This document shows, piece by piece, positions 1 through 11,107 of a DNA stretch of 64,000 nt. Under the pieces are notes generated by a model. That model worked only from the letters and a program-made list of their open reading frames with translations, did no database searches and was not told the origin of the DNA. Origin of the DNA: Rhodococcus pyridinivorans (GTDB lineage: Bacteria; Actinomycetota; Actinomycetes; Mycobacteriales; Mycobacteriaceae); NCBI RefSeq assembly GCF_900105195.1, contig NZ_FNRX01000002.1, positions 2,108,001-2,172,000 on the forward strand, written 5' to 3'. Each line of letters starts with the position of its first letter. The first letter of the stretch is position 1. The position numbers were made by a program, and so were the translations under genes.

Positions 1-2
1 CG

Positions 3-794
3 CTCGATGTCGTGGTGGTCTCGGGAAACGACGCCGGCGATCCAGAGCTGGCGCGCAGCATCGACGCCGGACTGCGTCGCAGCGCTGAGGTCGTCGTCGA
101 CGCCCCCGACGAAGGTCCGGTGCGGGCGGTCTCGGCCGGTCGCGCGATGTTGTTGCCGCCGCGCGTCCGGGTCCAGACCCGGTACGTGCTCGCCCGGCAC
201 GTCGCGGTGTTCTGTGCGGTGCTCGGCGTGTTGCAGCGCGCCGTCCGGATCACCGGTGTCCCGCCGCTCGCCGAGGTCGCCGACACGGCCGACGAGGAAG
301 CGGCGCGCAATCATCCGGCGAACGAGGTCTTCCACAATCCCGCAAAGTCGCTCGCGGTGCGCATGCAGTCGCGTCGCGTGGCGTTCGCGGGAGACTCCGC
401 CGCGACGACGGTGCTCGCACGGCACGCGTCGGAGGCCCTGCTCCAGGAGGCGGGTGTGGTCGCCGGCGCTGCGGCACTGAGCGACGTGCTGGTCGCGCGC
501 GACCGGCTCACGAATGTGGTCACCGCGAGCGGTGAGAACTACGACCCGTTCTTCCACGACGAGGAACTGGACGGACCGGCGCCGATCGCACCGGCACGGG
601 TGTTCGTGCTCAGCACCGACCCCGACCGCTCGGCGGCGCAGCGCAGGACGGCGGCACTTCCGGATGTGGAATTGATGTCCGTGATCGGAGAATTCGAATC
701 GAGCACGGTTCCGACCGTGCTGGAACAGGTGGCAGTGTTGACCGTCCGCACAGAGATGGCGGCCGCATATCTCGGATTGGCAGGGGGGAGATAG
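3..794 (+). CDS. TobH-like SIS-domain protein, 5'-truncated (Rv3256c family)
   Basis: The reading frame is open from the left edge, so the N-terminus is missing; 263 residues remain. The visible start reads LDVVVVSGNDAGDPELA, resembling the early strand and glycine-rich turn of mycobacterial Rv3256c/TobH-like proteins that lie between the phosphomannomutase gene and manA. The stop TAG shares its G with the GTG of manA (1-nt overlap), so the two are translationally coupled. This context suggests a role in GDP-mannose or sugar-phosphate metabolism. I see no catalytic motif that would assign a reaction; the SIS-fold assignment is by family resemblance and position. Confidence 0.75.
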   Translation, partial: LDVVVVSGNDAGDPELARSIDAGLRRSAEVVVDAPDEGPVRAVSAGRAMLLPPRVRVQTRYVLARHVAVFCAVLGVLQRAVRITGVPPLAEVADTADEEAARNHPANEVFHNPAKSLAVRMQSRRVAFAGDSAATTVLARHASEALLQEAGVVAGAAALSDVLVARDRLTNVVTASGENYDPFFHDEELDGPAPIAPARVFVLSTDPDRSAAQRRTAALPDVELMSVIGEFESSTVPTVLEQVAVLTVRTEMAAAYLGLAGGR

Positions 795-2071
795 TGCACC
801 GACTCGAAGGTGCGGTGCGCTCGTACGCCTGGGGATCGCGGACCGCGATCGCCACCCTGCGTGGCCGCAATGTGCCGTCCCATCATCCCGAGGCCGAGTT
901 GTGGCTCGGTGCGCACCCGGCCGATCCCGCCAGGCTGGTGGATCCGGACGGCGACGAGCACTCGCTGCTCGACGTGTTGTCGGCCGATCCGCAGCGACAC
1001 CTCGGTGATCGCACGGTGGGGGCGTTCGGTCCCCGCCTGCCCTTCCTGCTCAAGCTACTGGCGGCGGAGGAGCCGCTGTCGCTGCAGGCGCATCCCAGCG
1101 CCGGCCAGGCGGCCGAGGGCTTCGCTCGTGAGGAAGCACTCGGCATCCCGATCGACTCGCCCGTCCGTAACTACAAGGACGCCAGCCACAAGCCCGAACT
1201 CGTGGTGGCGCTGACCCGGTTCGAGGCCCTGGCCGGCTTCCGTGACCCGAAACGGACCGTGGAGCTGTTCGAGGCGCTCGCCGTGCCGGAACTCGACCCC
1301 TATGTGGGACTGCTCGCGGGCCAACCCGATTCGAGCGGTCTGCGGGCGCTGTTCACCACCTGGATCACGTTGCCCCCGCCCGCTCTCGCAGCGTTGCTGC
1401 CGCGTGTGCTCGACGGTTGCGTCACCTATCTCGCGGCCGGACGGGACGGCGAACGCGATTTCGTTCCGGAGGTACGCACGGCCCTGCAGCTGGCGGATTT
1501 CTATCCCGGCGACGCCGGAGTGCTCGCCTCGCTGCTGCTCAACCGCATCACCCTGCAGCCGGGCGAGGGCCTGTACCTCGACGCGGGAAATCTGCACGCC
1601 TACCTGCACGGCATGGGTGTCGAGGTCATGGCGAACTCCGACAACGTGCTGCGCGGTGGTCTCACCCCGAAGCACGTGGACGTGCCCGAACTGCTGCGGG
1701 TGCTCGACTTCGGTGCGGCCTCGGTGCCGATTCTCGAAGCCGTGCCGGAGGCCCCGGCGGAGACCGGGTCGGGGCAGAGTCCGATCGAACGCCGCTACCG
1801 CACCCCGGCACCGGAGTTCGCGTTGTCCCGCATCGATCTCGGCGCGGGCGACGCCCTCGGGGTCGGTGCCGACGGACCACAGATCCTGCTGTGCACCGCA
1901 GGCGATGCCCGCGTCGAGTGCGACGGCGAGTCGGTGACGCTGAGGCCCGGCGACTCGGCGTGGTTGTCGGCGTGCGACCGGAATCCGACCGTCCACGGTT
2001 GTGCCGCGGACACCCAGGTCTTCCGGGCCCGGCTCGGGGAGATGCCGGGATCGGCGACCGACGAGTCCTGA
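794..2071 (+). CDS. manA: Mannose-6-phosphate isomerase, class I
   Basis: Interconverts fructose-6-phosphate and mannose-6-phosphate, feeding GDP-mannose for cell-wall mannosides (family knowledge). At 425 residues it has the usual type I length. Visible zinc-site and active-site elements are LSLQAHPS (about residues 94-101), KPELVVAL (about 130), and LYLDAGNLHAYLHGMGVEVM followed by NSDNVLRGGLTPKHVD (about 260-295). The C-terminal third is the second cupin-like half. The start is GTG at 794, overlapping the upstream stop by one base. A strong hairpin follows 32 bases after the stop and probably ends the operon. Confidence 0.95.
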   Translation: MHRLEGAVRSYAWGSRTAIATLRGRNVPSHHPEAELWLGAHPADPARLVDPDGDEHSLLDVLSADPQRHLGDRTVGAFGPRLPFLLKLLAAEEPLSLQAHPSAGQAAEGFAREEALGIPIDSPVRNYKDASHKPELVVALTRFEALAGFRDPKRTVELFEALAVPELDPYVGLLAGQPDSSGLRALFTTWITLPPPALAALLPRVLDGCVTYLAAGRDGERDFVPEVRTALQLADFYPGDAGVLASLLLNRITLQPGEGLYLDAGNLHAYLHGMGVEVMANSDNVLRGGLTPKHVDVPELLRVLDFGAASVPILEAVPEAPAETGSGQSPIERRYRTPAPEFALSRIDLGAGDALGVGADGPQILLCTAGDARVECDGESVTLRPGDSAWLSACDRNPTVHGCAADTQVFRARLGEMPGSATDES

Positions 2072-2102
2072 AGCAGAGTCCCGGTAGGGACGGAATCGAA
2101 CC

Positions 2103-2130
2103 GAAGGCGAGCCCGCACGGGCTCGCCTTC
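2103..2130 (+). terminator. Hairpin terminator after manA
   Basis: A perfect 12-bp inverted repeat (GAAGGCGAGCCC / GGGCTCGCCTTC) with loop GCAC, starting 32 nt after the manA stop and followed by a short T-containing tract (GTCGTTTCC). It separates manA from the alkane operon. Confidence 0.8.
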
Positions 2131-2177
2131 GTCGTTTCCGGATGCACCTTCGTGAGATTTACAAAATCGGCTATATG

Positions 2178-2208
2178 TCTAGACCTAGGACGAACAGTGG
2201 CCTAGAGT
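2178..2208 (+). promoter_or_regulatory. Candidate alkB promoter with overlapping operator
   Basis: Possible -35 TAGACC (2180-2185) and -10 TAGAGT (2203-2208) with a 17-nt spacer. The same bases carry an inverted repeat, TCTAGACC (2178-2185) and GGCCTAGA (2199-2206), matching at 7 of 8 positions with 13 nt between arms. An operator covering both promoter boxes suits repression by a TetR protein, and one is encoded at the end of this operon (3948-4553). Promoter and operator roles are inferred. Confidence 0.45.
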
Positions 2209-2281
2209 CAAGATATGAGTGGTGTGCGTCACCGTGCGGTGGCGTGCCCGGCGCCATCAACGGTGATGAAGGAGACCCGAC

Positions 2282-3526
2282 ATGAGTACGGCATCCGCGG
2301 ATTCGGTGGATCGACCCGACCTTCAGTGGCGCGACCGGAAACGCCATCTGTGGCTTCTGGGGCTGGTGCCCCCGACGGCGCTGTTCGTCGCCGCCGCCCT
2401 GGTGTGGGGCGGTAACGAACTCGGGCTGCAGAGCGTCACCCCGGTCCTGTGGTGGATAGGCCCCCTGCTGATCTACGTCCTCGTCCCGCTGCTCGACCTG
2501 TTCGTCGGCCCCGACGGCGAGAACCCACCCGACGAGTTGTTCGAGCAACTCGAGAACGACCGCTTCTACCGCTACTGCACCTACCTCTACTTGCCCTTCC
2601 AGTTCGCGTCGCTGGTCTTCGCCTGCTACCTCTGGTCGGCCGACGACCTGTCCTGGCTCGGCATCGACGGCGGGCTCGGCGTGATGTCGAAGATCGGACT
2701 CGCGATCTCGGTCGGCGTGGTCGCGGGCATCGGTATCAACACGGCACACGAACTCGGCCACAAGAAGATCGAATTCGAACGGCGACTGTCGAAGTGGGCG
2801 CTCGCCCCGTCGTTCTACGGGCACTTCTACATCGAGCACAATCGCGGCCACCACGTGCGGGTCGCCACCCCGGAGGATCCGGCCTCTGCCCGGTTCGGGG
2901 AGAGCTTCTGGCGATTCCTGCCCCGCAGCGTCGTCGGCAGCCTGCGGTCGGCGTGGCGCCTCGAACGGGCCCGCCTCGAACGGCTCGACAAGCCGGTGTG
3001 GAGCGTGCACAACGACGTCCTCAACGCGTGGGCGATCTCCGTCGCGCTGTACGCGGTGCTCCTCGGTGTCTTCGGTCTGTCGATCGCGCCGTATCTCGTG
3101 ATCCAGGCGGTGTTCGGGTTCTCGTTGCTCGAGGCCGTGAACTATCTCGAGCACTACGGTCTGCTGCGGCAGAAGACCGCGAAGGGGCGCTACGAGCGCT
3201 GCTCGCCCGCGCACAGCTGGAACAGTGACCACCTGGTGACGAACATCTTCCTGTACCACCTGCAGCGGCACAGCGACCATCACGCCAACCCCACGCGGCG
3301 CTACCAGACCCTGCGCAGCATGGAGATCTCACCGCAACTGCCCGCGGGTTACGCGACGATGATCACCCTCGCCTACATCCCGCCGCTGTGGCGCAAGGTC
3401 ATGGACCACCGCGTGCTCGACCACTACGACGGCGACATCACCCGCGTCAACATCGAACCGCGTCGACGCGAGAAGATCCTGGCCCGCTACGGAGCATCGG
3501 ATCCCACTACTGCGGAAGGGGAGTGA
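2282..3526 (+). CDS. alkB: Alkane 1-monooxygenase AlkB
   Basis: Integral-membrane non-haem di-iron enzyme that hydroxylates the terminal carbon of medium-chain n-alkanes using electrons from rubredoxin. The 414-residue protein has the diagnostic histidine boxes HELGHK (about residue 156), EHNRGHH (about 185) and LQRHSDHHA (about 326), plus NYLEHYGL (about 286). Hydrophobic helices lie near residues 23-45, 58-76, 100-120 and 135-155, and again around 250-280. The ATG is preceded by GAAGGAG at a good distance. The rubredoxin genes follow immediately, with the first GTG only 3 nt after the stop, so this is the head of an alkane-oxidation operon. Confidence 0.96.
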   Translation: MSTASADSVDRPDLQWRDRKRHLWLLGLVPPTALFVAAALVWGGNELGLQSVTPVLWWIGPLLIYVLVPLLDLFVGPDGENPPDELFEQLENDRFYRYCTYLYLPFQFASLVFACYLWSADDLSWLGIDGGLGVMSKIGLAISVGVVAGIGINTAHELGHKKIEFERRLSKWALAPSFYGHFYIEHNRGHHVRVATPEDPASARFGESFWRFLPRSVVGSLRSAWRLERARLERLDKPVWSVHNDVLNAWAISVALYAVLLGVFGLSIAPYLVIQAVFGFSLLEAVNYLEHYGLLRQKTAKGRYERCSPAHSWNSDHLVTNIFLYHLQRHSDHHANPTRRYQTLRSMEISPQLPAGYATMITLAYIPPLWRKVMDHRVLDHYDGDITRVNIEPRRREKILARYGASDPTTAEGE

Positions 3527-3528
3527 TC

Positions 3529-3696
3529 GTGGCGTCCTACCGCTGTCCCGTCTGTGAGTTCGTGTACGACGAGACCGCCGGCGTTCCCCGTGAGGGCTTT
3601 CCGGCCGGCACCCCTTGGTCCGACGTGCCCGACGACTGGCCGTGTCCCGACTGCGGAGTCCGGGAGAAGACCGATTTCGAGGAGTACACCCAGTGA
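3529..3696 (+). CDS. rubA: Rubredoxin (first copy), AlkG-type
   Basis: A 55-residue rubredoxin that passes electrons to AlkB. Iron ligands are C6-P-V-C9 and C39-P-D-C42, each within the canonical CPxCG-like loops. I chose the GTG at 3529, preceded by AAGGGGAG at 5-nt spacing. An in-frame GTG two codons earlier (3523) overlaps the alkB stop and is the alternative. Its stop overlaps the start of the second rubredoxin. Confidence 0.93.
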   Translation: MASYRCPVCEFVYDETAGVPREGFPAGTPWSDVPDDWPCPDCGVREKTDFEEYTQ

Positions 3697-3878
3697 GTGC
3701 CGACTACCGTCTGTTCCGTTGTCTCGTCTGCGGATTCGAATACGACGAGGCCGAAGGGTGGCCCGACGAGGGCATCGGACCCGGCACCCGGTGGGAGGAC
3801 ATCCCCGATGACTGGTCGTGCCCGGACTGCGGCGCCGCCAAGGCCGACTTCGAGATGGTCGAGATCGTCCGCCGGTGA
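3693..3878 (+). CDS. rubB: Rubredoxin (second copy)
   Basis: A 61-residue rubredoxin with ligands C10-L-V-C13 and C43-P-D-C46. Its GTG start overlaps the stop of the first rubredoxin (GTGA), so the two are translationally coupled. Tandem rubredoxins behind alkB are typical of actinobacterial alk clusters; usually one form supports AlkB better than the other (established for AlkG1/AlkG2 types). The symbol follows mycobacterial usage. No rubredoxin reductase gene follows, so electrons must come from a reductase encoded elsewhere. Confidence 0.93.
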   Translation: MSADYRLFRCLVCGFEYDEAEGWPDEGIGPGTRWEDIPDDWSCPDCGAAKADFEMVEIVRR

Positions 3879-3947
3879 ACCGCTGCACGGGGGATCACTA
3901 CCCGTCTTGCTTTGACGAGCACATCCGTGCGTGAGAGCGTTCCCACC

Positions 3948-4553
3948 ATGCCGAACGCGCGGGTTCCCTTCCACGAGGCAAGTCGGGTGCTGCTGCGCTC
4001 GACGATCCTCGACGCCATGCGCGAGCTGCTACACGAACGCGACTGGTCGGCCGTCACCATGAGCGACGTCGCCCGAGCCGCCGGTATCAGCCGGCAGACC
4101 CTGTACAAGGAGTTCTCCTCCCGGCAGGGGCTCGCCCAGGGATATGCGCTGCGTCTGGTCGACGAGTTCGTCGATGCGGTGGCCGATTCGGTGTACGCCC
4201 ACGTCGGCGACGCGCGGGCCGCGCTCGTGGACGGATTCACCTTCTTCTTCGAGGCGTCCGCCGCCGACCCCCTGGTGCAGTCGCTGCTGAGCGGGGAGGC
4301 CAAACCCGACCTGCTGCGGTTGATCACCACCGACGCCGCCCCCATCCTCGAGCGGGGCGCGGGTCGCCTCACAGAGACCTTCCACCACAGCTGGATCGCA
4401 GCGTCCGAATCCGACGCGGGGATCCTCGCGCGCGCTGTCGTGCGGGTCGCGCTGAGCTTCGTCTCGATGCCCCCGGCCTCGGGGCGTGATGTCGCCGCCG
4501 ACCTCGCCGATCTGCTCGTGCCGTTCGTCGAACGGGCCGCCATACGCGGTTGA
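3948..4553 (+). CDS. TetR-family regulator of the alkane operon (Rv3249c/AlkX-like)
   Basis: A 201-residue TetR repressor. The N-terminal helix-turn-helix reads [19 protein letters not shown] then [15 protein letters not shown], at about residues 34-70; the rest is the helical ligand-binding domain. It lies 69 nt after the second rubredoxin in the same orientation, as Rv3249c does in M. tuberculosis, and probably represses its own operon in response to fatty acids or alkane products (inferred from AlkX-type regulators). I prefer ATG 3948, with GAGAG upstream. In-frame GTG 3927 or TTG 3912 would add 7 or 12 residues. Confidence 0.88.
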   Translation: MPNARVPFHEASRVLLRSTILDAMRELLHERDWSAVTMSDVARAAGISRQTLYKEFSSRQGLAQGYALRLVDEFVDAVADSVYAHVGDARAALVDGFTFFFEASAADPLVQSLLSGEAKPDLLRLITTDAAPILERGAGRLTETFHHSWIAASESDAGILARAVVRVALSFVSMPPASGRDVAADLADLLVPFVERAAIRG

Positions 4554-4681
4554 CGTCCGGGCGTCGTACCGGAAGGTGCGGCGGACGGATCCCGTCGGGG
4601 GACGATCTGCCGGGCCTCTTCTCGCGCAGGTTGTATAGCCTGGAACCAACATCGTCTGCCGACAGGAAGAGGCATCTGCAC

Positions 4682-6151
<1,470 letters not shown>

Positions 6152-6207
6152 TCCCGGCAACTCGACGGGAACGCAGAGCGCATGAGTGATCGGAAATCAC
6201 AGGGCAC

Positions 6208-6873
6208 ATGGGTGATCTGATCGTCGTCGAGGGTCTCGATGGGGCCGGCAAGCGGACCTTGTCCGCCGGTCTCGTCGAGACCTGGCGCGAGGCCGGACGG
6301 AAGGTCGCGACGCTGGCCTTCCCGCGGTACGGGCAGTCGATCCACGCCGATCTGGGCGCGGAGGCGTTGCGCGGGCAGCACGGCGACACCGCCTCGAGCG
6401 TCGAGGCGATGGCGTTGCTGTGGGCGCTCGACCGTCGCGATGCTGCCGACGAGCTGCGGAAGCTGCTCGCCGACAACGATATCGTGCTGCTCGACCGGTA
6501 CGTCGCGTCCAACGCCGCGTACACCGCGGCGCGCCGGAACCAGGATGCGACCGGCCCGGCGGTGGAGTGGATCCGCCGTCTCGAGTTCGAACGGTTCGGG
6601 CTTCCGGTGCCCGATCTGCAGGTGCTGCTCCGCGTTCCGGTCGCCCTCGCCGCCGAGCGTGCCCGTAACCGCGCCGCGACCGAGGTCGACCGCGATCGCG
6701 ACGCCTACGAGCGCGATGCCGGTCTGCAGGAGCGCACCGGCGCGGTCTACGACGGGCTCGCGCAGCAGCAGTGGATGTCTCCGTGGGAGGTCGCAGGCCC
6801 GCAGACCTCCCCGCGACAACTCGCCGTTGACATCTCAAATCTGCTTCACGACGCTCGAGGGGTGACACGATAG
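6208..6873 (+). CDS. tmk: dTMP kinase
   Basis: Phosphorylates dTMP to dTDP for DNA synthesis. The 221-residue protein has the P-loop EGLDGAGKRT (residues about 8-17). Arginine follows the catalytic lysine, as in the M. tuberculosis enzyme, instead of the common S/T. The DRY-type motif is LLDRYVASNAAYTAARR (about 94-110). The lid region around residues 150-175 is Arg- and Asp-rich (ARNRAATEVDRDRDAYERD). It lies 56 nt after ahcY and 5 nt before mtrA, so it is probably co-transcribed with mtrAB. Confidence 0.95.
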   Translation: MGDLIVVEGLDGAGKRTLSAGLVETWREAGRKVATLAFPRYGQSIHADLGAEALRGQHGDTASSVEAMALLWALDRRDAADELRKLLADNDIVLLDRYVASNAAYTAARRNQDATGPAVEWIRRLEFERFGLPVPDLQVLLRVPVALAAERARNRAATEVDRDRDAYERDAGLQERTGAVYDGLAQQQWMSPWEVAGPQTSPRQLAVDISNLLHDARGVTR

Positions 6874-6878
6874 AGGCT

Positions 6879-7556
6879 ATGAAGCCGAGGATTCTGGTAG
6901 TCGACGACGACACCGCGCTGGCCGAGATGCTCACGATCGTGCTGCGCGGCGAGGGATTCGAACCGTTCGTGGTGGGGGACGGCACTCAGGCGCTGGGTGC
7001 CGTGCGCGAGATCCGGCCCGACCTCGTCCTGCTCGATCTCATGCTCCCCGGCATGAACGGCATCGACGTGTGCCGTGTGCTCCGCGCGGATTCCGGTGTG
7101 CCGATCGTGATGCTCACCGCCAAGTCCGACACCGTCGACGTCGTGCTCGGCCTCGAATCGGGCGCCGACGACTACATCGTCAAGCCGTTCAAGCCGAAGG
7201 AGCTCGTCGCACGCGTGCGGGCCCGGCTGCGTCGCACCGAGCAGGAACCGGCGGAGGTCCTGAACATCGGGGACATCACCATCGACGTCCCCGCCCACAA
7301 GGTCACCCGCGGCGACGAGGCGATCTCGCTCACGCCCCTCGAGTTCGACCTGCTCGTGGCGCTCGCACGCAAGCCGCGCCAGGTGTTCACCCGTGAGGTC
7401 CTGCTCGAGCAGGTCTGGGGCTACCGGCACGCCGCCGACACCCGGCTCGTGAACGTCCACGTCCAGCGTCTGCGCGCGAAGGTCGAGAAGGATCCTGAGA
7501 ATCCCGAGGCGGTGCTCACGGTGCGGGGGGTCGGCTACAAGGCCGGACCGCCGTGA
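6879..7556 (+). CDS. mtrA: DNA-binding response regulator MtrA
   Basis: OmpR/PhoB-class regulator of cell-wall and division genes in actinobacteria. In its 225 residues the receiver domain shows the acidic pocket VVDDD (7-11), phospho-acceptor D53 in LLDLMLPG, and K102 in IVKPFKPKE. The C-terminal winged helix (about 130-225) ends [20 protein letters not shown]. It starts 5 nt after tmk, and its stop overlaps the GTG of mtrB. Order mtrA-mtrB-lpqB is invariant in mycolic-acid actinobacteria. Confidence 0.97.
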   Translation: MKPRILVVDDDTALAEMLTIVLRGEGFEPFVVGDGTQALGAVREIRPDLVLLDLMLPGMNGIDVCRVLRADSGVPIVMLTAKSDTVDVVLGLESGADDYIVKPFKPKELVARVRARLRRTEQEPAEVLNIGDITIDVPAHKVTRGDEAISLTPLEFDLLVALARKPRQVFTREVLLEQVWGYRHAADTRLVNVHVQRLRAKVEKDPENPEAVLTVRGVGYKAGPP

Positions 7557-9274
7557 TTCGAACCTACCGGCTTCGGCGGCGTATCACGCGTAGGACGCTG
7601 CCGCTGGTGAGGTGGTCGCGGTCGATGAGCAGCCGACTCGCGCACACCTGGCGACGATCCCTGCAGCTCCGGGTCGTGACCTCGACCCTCACGCTGTCGC
7701 TGATCGTCATGTTCGTGCTCGGAGTGGTACTCACGAGCCAGATCACCGACCGACTGCTCGAAGTGAAGATCGACGCGGCGACCGAGGAAATGGATCGCTC
7801 GCGCGCACTCGTCGAGGGACAACTCGCGGGCGCCGACGACTCCGGTTCGCTCGCGGTCCGCCTCGACGGTGCCGCGGCGATCCTCACCAGCCGTGGCAGC
7901 GACGGGGGACAGGACACCGGCGTCGCCGGAACCTTCGACCCCGTCCTGATCGTTCCCGGCGACGGTCCGCGGGCCCCCACCTCGAGCGGGCCCGCCGACC
8001 AGATCCCGCAGAACCTGCGTGCCTTCGTCCAGAACGGGCAGATCGCGTACCAGTTCGCGACGGTCGCCGATCCCGACGGCTACACCGGGCCGGCCCTGAT
8101 CATGGGCAGCCCCACCGACTCCGACATCTCGACACTCGAGCTGTATCTCGTCTTCCCGCTCGGCGGTGAGGAACGCACCCTCGCCCTCGTCCGCGGCACC
8201 CTGCTCGTCGGTGCCGTGGTCCTGCTCGTGCTGCTGGCCGCGATCTCGATGATCGTCGCGCGGCAAGTCGTGCTGCCCATCCGGTCGGCCTCCCGGATCG
8301 CCGTGCGCTTCGCCGACGGACGGCTCAAGGAACGCATGCCGGTCCGCGGTGAGGACGACATGGCGCGCCTGGCGATGTCGTTCAACGAGATGGCCGAGAG
8401 CCTGTCGCGGCAGATCACCCAGCTCGAGGAGTACGGCAACCTGCAGAAACGGTTCACCTCCGATGTGAGCCACGAACTGCGCACCCCGCTCACGACCGTC
8501 CGTATGGCCGCCGACCTCATCCACGACGGCAGCGACGAGCTCGACCCCGTCCTCAAGCGGTCCTCCGAACTGCTCGTCGCCGAACTCGACCGCTTCGAGA
8601 GCCTCCTCAACGATCTGCTCGAGATCAGCCGGCACGACGCGGGTGTCGCCGAACTCGCCTCCGAACGACTCGATCTGCGGATGTGCGCGCGTGCCGCCGT
8701 CTCGACCGTGCGGCACCTCGCCCGCGAGACCGCCACCGAGCTCATCGTCGACCTTCCGGACGAGTCCGTCGAGGCCGACGTCGATCCGCGCCGCGTCGAA
8801 CGCATCCTGCGCAACCTGCTCGCCAACGCGATCGATCACGGCGAGGGCAAACCCATCCTGCTGCGGTTGCGCGCCGACGACGCGGCCGCGGCCTTCGTCG
8901 TGCGCGATCAGGGCGTGGGCCTGCGACCGGGGGAGGAGAAACTCGTCTTCAACCGGTTCTGGCGCTCCGATCCGTCGCGGGTCCGGCGCTCCGGCGGCAC
9001 CGGCCTCGGTCTCGCGATCAGCGTCGAGGACGCCAACCTGCACAACGGCAAGCTCGAAGCGTGGGGCGAACCGGGACGAGGTGCCAGCTTCCGGCTCACC
9101 CTCCCGCGCGAACGCGGACGTAAGGTGGGTCGCAGCCCCCTGCCTCTCGTACCCAGCGCCGCGAAGGCCGTGCAGGGCAAGCCCCCGCCGGGTGACGACA
9201 CCCCGGAGCGGCCTTCGACGGGAGAGATCCCGACCGACCCTGCGAGCACATCGTCCGAAGGAGCCAATACATGA
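7553..9274 (+). CDS. mtrB: Sensor histidine kinase MtrB
   Basis: Membrane sensor partner of MtrA, 573 residues. Two transmembrane segments lie near residues 38-60 and 210-235 and flank an extracellular sensor domain of about 150 residues. A HAMP domain (about 236-290) is followed by the H-box [18 protein letters not shown] with the phospho-accepting histidine near 306, and by the N, G1 and G2 boxes ([26 protein letters not shown]). The GTG start overlaps the mtrA stop. The Pro-rich tail after about residue 525 overlaps the start of lpqB. Confidence 0.96.
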   Translation: MIRTYRLRRRITRRTLPLVRWSRSMSSRLAHTWRRSLQLRVVTSTLTLSLIVMFVLGVVLTSQITDRLLEVKIDAATEEMDRSRALVEGQLAGADDSGSLAVRLDGAAAILTSRGSDGGQDTGVAGTFDPVLIVPGDGPRAPTSSGPADQIPQNLRAFVQNGQIAYQFATVADPDGYTGPALIMGSPTDSDISTLELYLVFPLGGEERTLALVRGTLLVGAVVLLVLLAAISMIVARQVVLPIRSASRIAVRFADGRLKERMPVRGEDDMARLAMSFNEMAESLSRQITQLEEYGNLQKRFTSDVSHELRTPLTTVRMAADLIHDGSDELDPVLKRSSELLVAELDRFESLLNDLLEISRHDAGVAELASERLDLRMCARAAVSTVRHLARETATELIVDLPDESVEADVDPRRVERILRNLLANAIDHGEGKPILLRLRADDAAAAFVVRDQGVGLRPGEEKLVFNRFWRSDPSRVRRSGGTGLGLAISVEDANLHNGKLEAWGEPGRGASFRLTLPRERGRKVGRSPLPLVPSAAKAVQGKPPPGDDTPERPSTGEIPTDPASTSSEGANT

Positions 9275-11055
9275 GCCGCTCGACTCCGCGTGCAGCGGGC
9301 GTGCTCGTCGTACTCCTGACCGTGGCCGGACTCGTGCTGTCGGGATGCGCCACGCTGCCAGATTCGTCGTCACCGCAGGCCATCGGAACCCTTGAACGCG
9401 GCCCCGCGACCACCGAGGTCGCCGCTCCCGTGCCCGGTCGCGAGCCCGACCTGCTCCTGCGCGACTTCCTGCAGGCGAGCACGGATCCGACCAACCGCCA
9501 CCGCGCGGCCCGGCAGTTCCTCACCCCCACGATGTCCGAGTCCTGGGACGACGCGGCGAGCGCGACGATCGTCGACAAGGTCGACGTCCTCGTCGAGGAA
9601 CGCGACGGCGACAGCGCCACCTACGTGGTGCGGGCCAGCACCGTCGGCTACCTCGAGGAGGGCGGCATCTACCGTCCCGCCGACGGGGAGTTCGAGGCGC
9701 GGTTCTCCCTGGTCCGCACGGACGGGGAGTGGCGCATCGACCGGTTGCCGGCCGGCGTCATCATGGACCGCCCGCGCTTCCTCAACACCTATCAGCGCCG
9801 CTCGCTGTACTTCCTCGACCCGACCGGCACCGCCGTCGTCCCCGACCCCCGCTGGATCACGGGTACCCCCGAACAGACGGCGTCGCAGTTGATCGGGTTG
9901 CTCGTCGAAGGGCCGAAAGAGGTCCTCGCGCCTGCGGTCAAGAATCTCCTCGAGGACGTCACCGTCATCGGCTCGGTGACGAAGGCGGACGGCCGCACGA
10001 CCGACGTCGGCGTCGGACTCGGCGGTATCCGCATCGACTTCCAGGGGGTCGGCTCGATGGGCCGGCAGGATCGCGAATTGCTCGCCGCGCAGGTGATCTG
10101 GACCCTCGCCAACGCAGACATCAGCGGCCCGTACCAGCTCCTCGCCGACGGCCAGCCCCTCGACGAACGGTTCCCGAACGGGTGGACCACCGCCGACGTG
10201 GCATCGATGAACCCCCTTGCCGCATCGAGCGTGACGGTGGGCCTGCACGCGCTGCTCGACGGCGCGCTGGTGAGCGTCGCAGAGACCGGCGTGACACCGG
10301 TCCGCAGCTTCTTCGGTGCGTCCGACGACCTGCAGTCGGTCGCCCTGTCGCTGGACGGAGAGCTCGTCGCCGCAGTCGAGAACACCGGCAAACCGGCACC
10401 GGAACCGGCCGTGCAACTCATGGTGGGGGCCTACAGCGAGGGCGGTGCCGAGCCGGCGGTCGACGGCGAGTCGATCACCCGGCCGTCCTGGTCTCCCAAC
10501 AACAATTCGGTGTGGGCGGTCGTCAACGGGACCTCGGTGGTGCGCGCGGTGCGCGAACCCGGCACCGGGCGGGTCACCGTCGTCGGGGTGGAGGCGGGCG
10601 CGGTCCGCGGTCTCGGCGACCGCATCACCGAACTGCGCCTGTCGCGCGACGGTGTCCGCGCCGCCATGATCATCGACGGGCGGGTCTTCGTCGCGACCGT
10701 CGTGCCGACCACGACCGGCGAGTACTCGCTCACCAATCCGCGCGAGATCGGCTTCGGTCTCGGTGGTCCCGCGCTCGCCTTGGACTGGAGCACGGCCGAC
10801 ACGATCGTCGTCTCCCGCGCGTCGGCCGACGTGCCCGTCGTGCAGGTCGCGGTGGACGGCTCACGCATCGACGCACTCCCGAGCCGCAATCTCACCCCTC
10901 CGGTGGTGGCCGTGGAGGCGTCGACGGCCAGCGAGTTCGTCGCCGATTCCCGGACGGTCTTCCAGCTCAACAACCGCGATCCCGCGGGCGACCGGTACTG
11001 GCGCGAGGTACCCGGACTGGCCGGGATGGCGGCGATCCCGGTCCTTCCCGGCTAG
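9271..11055 (+). CDS. lpqB: Lipoprotein LpqB, MtrAB accessory protein
   Basis: A 594-residue lipoprotein anchored outside the membrane; it modulates MtrB signalling (established in mycobacteria). The signal peptide ends in lipobox LVLSGC with lipidated C26. A GerMN-type domain spans about 60-310, followed by a beta-propeller-like C-terminal half with repeated short Asp/Gly-rich turns. The ATG overlaps the mtrB stop (ATGA), so translation is coupled. Confidence 0.95.
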   Translation: MSRSTPRAAGVLVVLLTVAGLVLSGCATLPDSSSPQAIGTLERGPATTEVAAPVPGREPDLLLRDFLQASTDPTNRHRAARQFLTPTMSESWDDAASATIVDKVDVLVEERDGDSATYVVRASTVGYLEEGGIYRPADGEFEARFSLVRTDGEWRIDRLPAGVIMDRPRFLNTYQRRSLYFLDPTGTAVVPDPRWITGTPEQTASQLIGLLVEGPKEVLAPAVKNLLEDVTVIGSVTKADGRTTDVGVGLGGIRIDFQGVGSMGRQDRELLAAQVIWTLANADISGPYQLLADGQPLDERFPNGWTTADVASMNPLAASSVTVGLHALLDGALVSVAETGVTPVRSFFGASDDLQSVALSLDGELVAAVENTGKPAPEPAVQLMVGAYSEGGAEPAVDGESITRPSWSPNNNSVWAVVNGTSVVRAVREPGTGRVTVVGVEAGAVRGLGDRITELRLSRDGVRAAMIIDGRVFVATVVPTTTGEYSLTNPREIGFGLGGPALALDWSTADTIVVSRASADVPVVQVAVDGSRIDALPSRNLTPPVVAVEASTASEFVADSRTVFQLNNRDPAGDRYWREVPGLAGMAAIPVLPG

Positions 11056-11107
11056 AGCGTGCCGACGGTGACGCCCAGGCGTCGGTGACTGCGGGCACAC
11101 TCCCGGT

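Noticed and set aside
4554..4681. SAH riboswitch upstream of ahcY
   Set aside because: No recognisable conserved core or pseudoknot; only a plausible -10 element and ribosome-binding site were seen.
7535..9373. 612-codon open frame antisense to mtrB
   Set aside because: Mirrors mtrB codon bias; Glu/Asp/Gly-rich low complexity and no ribosome-binding site.
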